Of a stretch of 19,381 nt of DNA, positions 10,352-16,508 are shown piece by piece. The translations under genes were made by a program, and so were the position numbers. This DNA is from Rhizobiaceae bacterium (GTDB lineage Bacteria; Pseudomonadota; Alphaproteobacteria; Rhizobiales; Rhizobiaceae): assembly GCA_014380965.1 (NCBI GenBank), contig JACMIV010000182.1, forward strand, positions 1 through 19,381, read 5' to 3'. A model generated the notes under the pieces. It was not told where the DNA came from. It did not search any database and saw nothing but the letters and a program-made list of their open reading frames with translations. The number at the start of each line of letters is the position of its first letter. Position 1 is the first letter of the stretch.

Positions 10352-10387
10352 GATCGGGACGGGCGGTGCCAGTCGCCCGTCCCGATC
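10352..10387 (+). other. Strong intercistronic stem-loop between coxL and coxM
   Basis: A perfect 14-bp stem (GATCGGGACGGGCG pairing with CGCCCGTCCCGATC) encloses an 8-base loop and starts 9 bases after the coxL stop. No T-tract follows, so it is not a simple intrinsic terminator. An mRNA-stability or processing element, or a partial attenuator setting subunit ratio, is more plausible. The same 159-bp gap has a second, weaker dyad near 10442-10460 and no gene. The coxM ribosome-binding site AAGGAAGG lies at 10488-10495. Confidence 0.65.
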
Positions 10388-10502
10388 ATCGAGACATTCG
10401 TCCGGCTTCGCCGGCATAGTTCCCCGCCGTGAGGCTCCATCCCCGGTTCCCCGTTCCGGGAGGGATGATCGAGACCCGGCTTCTCAAAAGGAAGGTTTTC
10501 GC

Positions 10503-11306
10503 ATGTACGAGACCCAATACCACCGCCCGACCTCGCTCGCCGATGCAGCCGCGATCGTCGCAGGCGCCGGAGAGGCGAAGTTTCTCTCGGGCGGAATGAC
10601 TCTGATCCCCACGATGAAGCAACGGCTCGCCGCGCCGTCGGACCTCGTGGATCTCCGCCATGTCGCCGAGATGAAGGGCATCGAAGTGAACGGCCGGTCG
10701 ATCCGGATCGGCGGCGGCGCGAGCCATGCCGAAATCTCCGCCAGCGACGCGATCGGTGCGGTCTGCCCAGGCTTCAAGGCGCTCGCCCATCTCATCGGCG
10801 ATCCGGCCGTCCGCCACATGGGCACGATCGGCGGCTCTGTCGCTAATTTCGATCCAGCTGCCGACTATCCCGCGGCGCTTCTCGCACTCGGGGCGACGAT
10901 CCACACCAATGCCCGCGAAGTCTCGGCCGACGAGTTCTTTCTCGGCATGTTCGAGACCGCGCTCGACGACGGCGAGATCGTCACTGGTGTCTCCTTCGAG
11001 GCCCCCGACCAGTGCGCCTACGACAAGTTCCGCAACCCGGCCTCGCGCTACGCCATGGCCGGCGTGTTCGTCGTCAAGCGCGGTTCCGATGTGAAGGTCG
11101 GCGTTACCGGCGCCGGGCAGGGCGGCGCGTATCGATGGACCGAAGCGGAAGCGGCGCTGTCGGCGACCTTCGACGGGGCGGCCATCGACGGTCTCGTGAT
11201 CGGCACCGACAACATGCTGTCGGACCTGCACGGATCTGCATCCTACCGCGCGAATCTCGTGAAGGTCGTCACCAAGCGCGCGGTGGCGAAGGCGAAGAGC
11301 CACTGA
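10503..11306 (+). CDS. coxM: FAD-binding medium subunit of the form II CO dehydrogenase-like enzyme
   Basis: This gene encodes a 267-residue flavoprotein subunit of the CoxM/xanthine dehydrogenase FAD-binding family. It takes electrons from the CoxS clusters and hands them to the final acceptor. The two FAD motifs are visible: LSGGMTLIP at 28-36 (the usual AGGxSLxP) and TIGGSVAN at 108-115 (the usual TIGGNLAN), within RHMGTIGGSVANFDPAADYP. The C-terminal CO_deh_flav_C region follows (YRWTEAEAALSATFDG). Length is slightly on the short side but complete. AAGGAAGG lies 7 bases before the ATG. Being last in an S-L-M order fits form II clusters; form I clusters are ordered M-S-L. No coxD/E/F or mocA-like maturation genes follow, as a terminator comes next. 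Confidence 0.94.
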   Translation: MYETQYHRPTSLADAAAIVAGAGEAKFLSGGMTLIPTMKQRLAAPSDLVDLRHVAEMKGIEVNGRSIRIGGGASHAEISASDAIGAVCPGFKALAHLIGDPAVRHMGTIGGSVANFDPAADYPAALLALGATIHTNAREVSADEFFLGMFETALDDGEIVTGVSFEAPDQCAYDKFRNPASRYAMAGVFVVKRGSDVKVGVTGAGQGGAYRWTEAEAALSATFDGAAIDGLVIGTDNMLSDLHGSASYRANLVKVVTKRAVAKAKSH

Positions 11307-11308
11307 CG

Positions 11309-11324
11309 CGACGCATTTGCGTCG
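11309..11324 (+). other. Short dyad just after the coxM stop
   Basis: CGACGCA and TGCGTCG face each other across 2 bases. The dyad lies immediately after coxM and ahead of the stronger terminator stem, and may contribute to 3'-end formation. Confidence 0.3.
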
Positions 11325-11341
11325 ACTGATCTAAACGTATG

Positions 11342-11371
11342 AAAAGGCCCGCTGGCGACGGCGGGCTTTTT
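11342..11371 (+). terminator. Rho-independent terminator of coxSLM, probably bidirectional
   Basis: The stem GCCCGC (11347-11352) pairs with GCGGGC (11361-11366) and is followed by five T. It is preceded by a run of four A, so on the minus strand it has a short U-tract as well. It sits between convergent coxM and the BA14K gene and can end both transcripts. Confidence 0.8.
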
Positions 11372-11397
11372 CATAATCGACTCGTCGCTTCCGCTTC

Positions 11398-11880
11398 TCA
11401 CATCCGGCAGCGCCGCACCACGCCGTCATAGCCGACGAACGTGTCCGTCCGTCGGTCGTACGACCGATATCGCGCCTCGCAGGCCGCAACGTGGCTGTAG
11501 CCAGACCGGTAGGCGCGCGGCGCGTCGCGGTATGAGCGCAAAGGACGTTCGACCTCGATGTAGCGGCGCTCGATCACGGGGCCTTCGAGGATGGGGCCGC
11601 CGTAGTAGTCGCCGCCATAGGTACGATAGCGAGGGCCGTCGTCGTAGTAGCGGCGGTTGCCGTCGGCGAGTGCTCCGCCGAGAAGCGCGCCGACACCGAG
11701 GCCGATGACGCCTGCAGCCAGGGCGTCGCCGCCGTCGAAGCCGCGATGACCGTGATGGCGCCAGCCACGGTCGTGATACCCGCGATCATAGCGGTCACCG
11801 GCGGACGCCGGCGTCACGGTGGCGGCGAATGTCGAGCAGAGGACCGCAAGGGTCGTGAGGACGGCGAGAAGTCGCTTCAT
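11398..11880 (-). CDS. BA14K-family exported protein
   Basis: This gene encodes a 160-residue secreted or cell-surface protein. Residues 1-27 form a clear signal peptide (MKRLLAVLTT start, cleavage after ASA). A glycine-zipper-like hydrophobic stretch (GGDALAAGVIGLGVGALLGG, residues 50-69) follows, then a Tyr/Arg-rich linker. The C-terminal block 129-158 (HVAACEARYRSYD, then FVGYDG and a final C) matches the BA14K family, named from a Brucella abortus 14-kDa immunoreactive lectin-like protein and found mainly in Hyphomicrobiales. The two Cys at 134 and 158 could pair. The ATG at 11880 was chosen because it creates the signal peptide and has GGAG 11 bases upstream. A longer frame beginning at 12111 adds residues with no protein-like character. 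Function in this organism is unknown. Confidence 0.88.
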   Translation of the reverse strand: MKRLLAVLTTLAVLCSTFAATVTPASAGDRYDRGYHDRGWRHHGHRGFDGGDALAAGVIGLGVGALLGGALADGNRRYYDDGPRYRTYGGDYYGGPILEGPVIERRYIEVERPLRSYRDAPRAYRSGYSHVAACEARYRSYDRRTDTFVGYDGVVRRCRM

Positions 11881-11975
11881 GGCCTGGGACACTCCAAAAA
11901 GGTTCGAGTGCCGCGAAGTCCTTCCGGCCCTCCGCCGTCTCGCCGGAACCCGATCGGCGGACGTGTGATGCGATG

Positions 11976-12003
11976 ACGATAGCGCGCACGTGATATTCCG
12001 CAA
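11976..12003 (-). promoter_or_regulatory. Possible promoter of the BA14K gene
   Basis: On the minus strand TTGCGG (12003-11998), a 16-base spacer and TATCGT (11981-11976) resemble a sigma-70-type promoter about 95 bases upstream of the start codon. The hexamer matches are modest. Confidence 0.3.
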
Positions 12004-12215
12004 GGGAACTATGCCGGCGGGGAGGTCTCGGCGGCGGTTGGGTGGCGGTTGAACGCCCTCGCTATCGTGTCCGCACGATGAAAGGCCGAGCGCTCGGCCG
12101 CCGGCCTTCACATGGCGTACCGGCTAGCCGAGGTCAGCGTGCCGGCGAAGCCAGGCGTCGCTCAGGCCGCGCGATCACGTGACCGAACATCGCGTCGCTC
12201 CGATCCATTCTGCAG

Positions 12216-12244
12216 TCGCCAGAACAATCCACGAACGCTATAGT
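12216..12244 (+). promoter_or_regulatory. Possible promoter for a leaderless radical SAM transcript
   Basis: TCGCCA (12216-12221), a 17-base spacer and TATAGT (12239-12244) resemble a sigma-70-type promoter. The predicted transcription start then falls on or beside the ATG at 12251. The start codon has no Shine-Dalgarno, as expected for a leaderless message. This is inferred from sequence only. Confidence 0.4.
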
Positions 12245-12250
12245 CTGCGA

Positions 12251-13492
12251 ATGGCCAAGACCACGCTCCTCGACAAGCTCGCGATTCTCAGCGACGCCGC
12301 GAAATACGACGCCTCGTGCTCCTCCAGCGGATCGGCACGCCGCGACTCGTCGAAGACGAAGGGCATCGGCTCGACCGAAGGATCGGGCATCTGCCACGCC
12401 TATGCGCCGGACGGTCGCTGCATCTCGCTCCTCAAGATCCTGATGACGAATTTCTGCGTCTACGACTGCGTCTATTGCGTGAACCGTTCGTCCTCGAACG
12501 TGCCCCGCGCCCGCTTCTCCGTCGAGGAAGTCGTGAAGCTCACGATGGAGTTCTACAAGCGCAACTACATCGAGGGCCTGTTCCTCTCCTCGGGCATCAT
12601 CCAGAGCTCGGACTACACGATGGAGCGGATGGTCGAGATCGCGCGCAAGCTGCGCATGGACGAGAAGTTCGCCGGTTACATCCATCTGAAGACGATCCCC
12701 GATGCCTCGCCCGGTTTGATCGAACAGGCCGGCCTCTTCGCCGACCGCCTCTCGATCAACATCGAGATGCCGACCGATCTCGGGCTCTCGGAACTTGCGC
12801 CCGAGAAGGACCCTCGCGACATCCGCCGCTCGATGGCGCACCTGCGCTCCAAGATCGAGGAGCACAAGGGCGAGAAGCGCGACCGGGCGAAGCCGAAGCG
12901 TTTTTCGCCGGGCGGTCAGTCGACGCAGATGATCGTCGGCGCGGATGCCTCCTCGGACGACGACGTGCTCGCCCGCTCGGAGAACCTCTACGGATCCTAT
13001 CACCTGAAGCGCGTCTACTACTCCGCTTTTTCGCCGATCCCCGACGCCTCGATCCATCTGCCGCTGGCGAAGCCCCCCTTGATGCGCGAACACCGGCTCT
13101 ATCAGGCGGACTGGCTGATGCGCTTCTACGGCTTCGACCGGAGCGAGATCGTCTCGGGCGGGGAAGAGGGGATGCTGGACTTGGGCATCGACCCGAAGCT
13201 TGCCTGGGCACTGAAGAACCGCGCCAGCTTCCCCGTGAACGTCAACCGCGCCGACCGGGAGCTGCTGCTGCGCGTTCCCGGCTTCGGCACGAAGGCGGTC
13301 GGCCGCATCCTCTCCACCCGCCGCCATCGCACGCTGCGGCTCGACGACGTCGCAAAGCTCTGCCAGTCGATCGCGAAGGTCAGGCCGTTCATCGAAGCGC
13401 TGGACTGGACGCCGGGCGGCCTGACGGACAGTGCGGGGTTGCGCGGGGTGGTGGCGCCGAAGACGAAGACGGAGCAGTTGAGCTTGTTCTGA
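12251..13492 (+). CDS. Putative DNA modification/repair radical SAM protein (UDG-linked, TIGR03916 type)
   Basis: This gene encodes a 413-residue radical SAM enzyme. The [4Fe-4S]-binding motif CX3CX2C is at Cys69, Cys73 and Cys76 in NFCVYDCVYCVNR. Family features are the N-terminal LDKLAILSDAAKYDASCSSSG and the GICHAYAPDGRCISLLKIL segment. A C-terminal helix-hairpin-helix (about 328-357, VNVNRADRELLLRVPGFG) suggests DNA binding. The last five residues, QLSLF, match the consensus beta-clamp-binding peptide. The family was named for its linkage to a UDG-like gene, which is indeed the next gene here. The reaction is unknown, although distant likeness to spore photoproduct lyase is often noted. 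The start at 12251 matches the family N-terminus. An in-frame ATG 24 codons upstream has no ribosome-binding site and adds non-conserved residues. Confidence 0.9.
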   Translation: MAKTTLLDKLAILSDAAKYDASCSSSGSARRDSSKTKGIGSTEGSGICHAYAPDGRCISLLKILMTNFCVYDCVYCVNRSSSNVPRARFSVEEVVKLTMEFYKRNYIEGLFLSSGIIQSSDYTMERMVEIARKLRMDEKFAGYIHLKTIPDASPGLIEQAGLFADRLSINIEMPTDLGLSELAPEKDPRDIRRSMAHLRSKIEEHKGEKRDRAKPKRFSPGGQSTQMIVGADASSDDDVLARSENLYGSYHLKRVYYSAFSPIPDASIHLPLAKPPLMREHRLYQADWLMRFYGFDRSEIVSGGEEGMLDLGIDPKLAWALKNRASFPVNVNRADRELLLRVPGFGTKAVGRILSTRRHRTLRLDDVAKLCQSIAKVRPFIEALDWTPGGLTDSAGLRGVVAPKTKTEQLSLF

Positions 13493-13542
13493 TGCGAATA
13501 TCGTCTGGGCCGCAAGTCGTGCGAGACACGACTTTGCCCAGA

Positions 13543-13650
13543 CCCTCATCCTGAGCCTGTCGAAGGGCGAGGGTCATGCACAGGCGCTCGATGCAGCCTT
13601 GTAGAAACGCACTGCGTTTCCCTCGTCCTTCGACAGGCTCAGGATGAGGG
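13543..13650. repeat. Palindromic intergenic repeat (31-bp inverted arms)
   Basis: The arm at 13543-13573 begins CCCTCATCCTGAGCCTGTCG. The arm at 13620-13650 is its reverse complement at 30 of 31 positions. Between the arms are 46 bases, including a small nested hairpin GAAACGC-ACT-GCGTTTC (13604-13620). The motif CCTTCGACAGGCTCAGGATG is, to my knowledge, a very common intergenic repeat in proteobacterial genomes, so this is probably a non-coding REP/MITE-like element. It lies between the radical SAM and UdgX genes and would form a strong RNA stem. Confidence 0.85.
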
Positions 13651-13678
13651 AAACGGAGGTGTCGAGAGCCAGATCACC

Positions 13679-15148
13679 ATGTTTCATGTCCGCCTCTCCC
13701 ACCCTTCCGACTTCGACGCCTGGCGCGATGCCGCCCGCACCGCGCTCGAGCTGGGCATCGCCCCGGAGGACATGACCTTCACTGCCGGCGACGATGCGCC
13801 CGGCCTCTTCGCCGAACCTTTGCCGCCGCCTTCCGCCTCACCCCGGCAGATCACGGTCGCCAAGGCCTTTCCCGATCTCGCCCGCGCCATCCTCTGCCAT
13901 AGCGATCCCGAGCGTTTCCTCCTCGCGTATCGCCTCCTCCACCGGCTGCAGCGCGAGAAGAAGCTTCTCGAGATCGCCTCCGATACCGACGTTCTGAAGG
14001 CGATGGAGATGGAGAAGGCCGTCCGGCGCGACAGCCACAAGATGAAGGCGTTCGTGCGTTTCCGGGAGATCGAGCTGGACGACGGCACGAAGCGCTACGT
14101 CGCTTGGTTCGAGCCGTTCCACCATATCGTCGAGCGCACCGCGCCGTTCTTCGCTCGTCGTTTCGCCGGCATGGTCTGGTCGATCCTGACGCCGCTGCGC
14201 TCCGCGCACTGGGATGGCGAGGGGCTTTCCTTCGGGCCCGGCGCCTCCGCCTCCGACCGTCCGAAGGACGACGACATGGAGGCACTTTGGCTCACCTACT
14301 ATGCCTCGATCTTCAACCCGGCGCGGCTGAAGGTGAAGGCGATGCAGGCGGAGATGCCGAAGAAATATTGGCACAACCTGCCTGAAGCCGTGCTGATCGA
14401 CCCCTTGATCAAGGGGGCGGAGGCGGCGCAGCGCCGCATGCTCGACACCGCGCCGACGCTGCCGAGTTTACGCCATGAGAGACAAGCGGAGCGCGACCCG
14501 ATGGCGAAGGTAGAAGAGACAGCAAACGGGGGGACCAATCAGCCGCGCACGCTTGACGAAGCCAGGGCCGAAGCGAAGGCGTGCCGGGCCTGTCCGCTCT
14601 GGGAGCCGGCGACGCAGACCGTCTTTGGCAAGGGGCCAGAGGGTGCGCCGGTAATCTTCGTCGGCGAGCAGCCGGGCGACCAGGAGGATCTGGCCGGCGA
14701 GCCCTTCGTCGGGCCGGCCGGAAAGGTCTTCGACGAGGCGCTGGCGGCGGCGGGCATCGACCGCGCACAGGCCTACGTCACCAACGCCGTGAAGCACTTC
14801 AAGTTCGTGCCGCGCGGCAAGCGCCGCATCCACCAGAAGCCCTCGATGGGCGAGGTGAAGGCCTGCCGTTTCTGGCTGGAGCTCGAACGCGACATCGTAA
14901 GGCCGAAGCTCGTCGTGGCTCTGGGCGCGACGGCGGCAGCCTCCGTCCTCGGCAAGACCGTCACCATCCGCGACACGCGCTCGCGGCTGATGGACCTCGA
15001 CCCCGCGACGAAGCTCCTCGTCACCGTCCACCCCGCCTACATCCTGCGGCTGCCCGATCCTGAAGCGCAGGCGGCGGAGACGAAAGCGTTCGCGGAGGAC
15101 ATGGCGCGGGTGCGGGCTTTCGTTCCGGAGATTGCGTTGCGGGGATAG
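13679..15148 (+). CDS. udgX: DUF4130 domain fused to UdgX-family uracil-DNA binding protein
   Basis: This gene encodes a 489-residue two-part protein. Residues 1 to about 260 are the DUF4130 (TIGR03915, probable DNA metabolism) part, with MFHVRLSHPSDFDAWRDAAR at the start and ALWLTYYASIFNPARLKVKAM near its end. Residues about 285-489 are a family-4-like uracil-DNA glycosylase fold of the UdgX type. Visible features are GEQPGDQ at 329-335, the KRRIH loop at 381-385 and HPAYILR at 451-457. In mycobacterial UdgX the His of KRRIH forms a covalent bond to the abasic sugar after uracil release, so the protein locks onto the lesion; His385 is the equivalent. Cys302, Cys305 and Cys396 are likely Fe-S ligands. 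His373 (VKHFKF) occupies the place of the third Cys of family-4 enzymes. GGAGGT at 13655-13660 is rather far (18 bases) from the ATG. Confidence 0.93.
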   Translation: MFHVRLSHPSDFDAWRDAARTALELGIAPEDMTFTAGDDAPGLFAEPLPPPSASPRQITVAKAFPDLARAILCHSDPERFLLAYRLLHRLQREKKLLEIASDTDVLKAMEMEKAVRRDSHKMKAFVRFREIELDDGTKRYVAWFEPFHHIVERTAPFFARRFAGMVWSILTPLRSAHWDGEGLSFGPGASASDRPKDDDMEALWLTYYASIFNPARLKVKAMQAEMPKKYWHNLPEAVLIDPLIKGAEAAQRRMLDTAPTLPSLRHERQAERDPMAKVEETANGGTNQPRTLDEARAEAKACRACPLWEPATQTVFGKGPEGAPVIFVGEQPGDQEDLAGEPFVGPAGKVFDEALAAAGIDRAQAYVTNAVKHFKFVPRGKRRIHQKPSMGEVKACRFWLELERDIVRPKLVVALGATAAASVLGKTVTIRDTRSRLMDLDPATKLLVTVHPAYILRLPDPEAQAAETKAFAEDMARVRAFVPEIALRG

Positions 15149-15190
15149 CGAGGGCCGCTGCGCCTCGTGTGGTCTGGGGCGTCGATCCGA

Positions 15191-16201
15191 TCAGCGTCCT
15201 GCCACCGGCTCCACGAGCGCTCCGGCATTGCGGGCGAAATCCGCGTCAGGCGCACGGTGCGGGGCCGCCGCGAATTTCTTAGGCGGCCTGGACGGACCCG
15301 TGTCGCGTCCTGCGAGAGCCGCGAGCAGATGGGCGTCCGAGATGGCGGTCGCCTCCGCATCCGGCTTGGTATGATAGCCCGTCAGCCCGCAGGAAAGGGC
15401 CAGGATCGCGCTGCGGGTCCACCAGCCGCGCATCGAAAGTCCTGTTCGCTCGTCGACGATCCGGTTCTCGCGCGTCACCCGCATCCGGCATCCGGCCAGT
15501 TCCAGGAGCACGAACTTGTGCCCGGCATCGGCATCGTCCCACTGGTGGTAGAGATCCGGATAGAGCGTGAGGTCGACCTTCGACCCGCCGGCCCTCAGGT
15601 CTTCCGCAATGACGCGCGTTCGCGTCAGATCGACGTTGCGGTCCTTTTCGCCGATCAGCATCGTCACCGGCGCGCCCGTCGTGGTCGGATCGTCAAGCCG
15701 GGGAATGCTGCAGCCGTAATAGGCGACATGACGGGAAAAGCGCGGGCCATCCGGGAGGAATGTCTCGGCGATTTGGCGATAGGCTGCGAGCACGGCGATC
15801 ATGCCACCATAGGAAAAGCCGACGATGGCGATGTCGGCGGCTCGGATGTCCGGGCGGGCAGCGAGATGGGAAAGCGCTGCAAAGGCGTCGCCGAGCAGCA
15901 TCGTCTCGCTCACCTGCAGCGCCTTGAACGGGTCGGCGAGCCTCGACCTCGACCGTGCGGCGAAACTGTCGAAGACGAGGGCAGCGATGCCGTGCTCCGC
16001 GAGAAGCTTGGCATAGCGATGCTCGCGCGCGACGCTGACGCCGCTGAGGCCTTGGCTCAACACCACCGCTGGGAAGGGGCCCGAGCCGAAGGTGGGGAGG
16101 TGGAGACACGCCCGAATCGTTCGTTCGGCCGTTGTTGCCTCCATCGGCCGGGCGTGACGCAGGAGAAAGGCGTCGCCCGTCCGAAACTCGATGCTCTGCA
16201 T
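15191..16201 (-). CDS. Dienelactone hydrolase family alpha/beta hydrolase
   Basis: This gene encodes a 336-residue, probably cytoplasmic hydrolase. The nucleophile elbow GFSYGG places Ser130 as catalytic residue. True dienelactone hydrolase uses Cys here, so an esterase-like activity on an unknown substrate is more likely. Asp187 (GEKDRNVD) and His219 (YPDLYHQWDD) complete a plausible triad. VVLSQGLSGV (about 47-56) is the usual oxyanion-loop strand. About 80 extra C-terminal residues after the core (from SMRGWWTRS) are not recognised. The ATG at 16201 begins the sequence that resembles hydrolases; the open frame reaches 16378, but the added residues look non-coding. It is convergent with udgX (42 bp between stops) and lies 163 bp downstream of the cyd operon on the same strand. 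Confidence 0.85.
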   Translation of the reverse strand: MQSIEFRTGDAFLLRHARPMEATTAERTIRACLHLPTFGSGPFPAVVLSQGLSGVSVAREHRYAKLLAEHGIAALVFDSFAARSRSRLADPFKALQVSETMLLGDAFAALSHLAARPDIRAADIAIVGFSYGGMIAVLAAYRQIAETFLPDGPRFSRHVAYYGCSIPRLDDPTTTGAPVTMLIGEKDRNVDLTRTRVIAEDLRAGGSKVDLTLYPDLYHQWDDADAGHKFVLLELAGCRMRVTRENRIVDERTGLSMRGWWTRSAILALSCGLTGYHTKPDAEATAISDAHLLAALAGRDTGPSRPPKKFAAAPHRAPDADFARNAGALVEPVAGR

Positions 16202-16364
16202 TCGGATCGCGCCCTTCTCTGCGGTCTGCCCGAAGCCTTCGCTACGGCTCGCCGGAGGGGATAGCGCACGCTGCCGAACTTCGCCAAGGCCGAAGATCAA
16301 AAGGCCTTCGCGAACCGAAAACAACTGCCGTCGCCGAGGCCAGGTCCGATACCCCAGACGAGCT

Positions 16365-16508
16365 TCAAAGCAGCACACTCCGAATGACGTAGGCGATGGT
16401 GCCGATCACCGCCAGCCCGGCAAGCCAGAAGCCGACGAACCAGAGAATGCGCCCGAGCGCCGTACCCTCGTCCTTCTTGCCGTGCCGATCCTGCCCGAGC
16501 CCGATCAA
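16365..16508 (-). CDS. DUF2474 family small membrane protein of the bd-type quinol oxidase
   Basis: This gene encodes a 47-residue peptide with one membrane helix. It starts MIGLGQDRHGKKDEG and the helix is in ILWFVGFWLAGLAVIGTIAY, followed by VIRSVLL. Short single-helix DUF2474 proteins are typically encoded right after cydB/cioB in alphaproteobacteria. They are viewed as counterparts of CydX, which stabilises the oxidase. The start is TTG at 16508-16506, overlapping the cydB stop in TTGA. This four-base overlap strongly suggests translational coupling. No ATG or GTG gives a comparable product. Identification rests on position, size and a tryptophan-containing helix ending near the C-terminus. 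Confidence 0.8.
   Translation of the reverse strand: MIGLGQDRHGKKDEGTALGRILWFVGFWLAGLAVIGTIAYVIRSVLL

Larger units (their letters stand above)
11881..12250. other. Intergenic region between divergent BA14K and radical SAM genes
   Basis: This 370-bp region holds no gene I can support. It contains a possible BA14K promoter near 11976-12003 and two neighbouring dyads: ATCGTG-TCCG-CACGAT at 12064-12079 and the 16-bp perfect palindrome GGCCGAGCGCTCGGCC at 12084-12099. A possible promoter for the radical SAM gene ends at 12244. Confidence 0.6.

Noticed and set aside
10352..10387. Stem-loop after coxL as an intrinsic terminator
   Set aside because: No T-tract follows and the operon continues into coxM, which has no obvious promoter of its own.
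12134..13549. Antisense open frame over the radical SAM gene
   Set aside because: It is a mirror frame in GC-rich DNA. The plus-strand protein has intact radical SAM motifs.
16202..16378. N-terminal extension of the hydrolase, overlapping the DUF2474 gene end
   Set aside because: The added residues lack hydrolase character and would run into the small oxidase gene. The ATG at 16201 is adequate.
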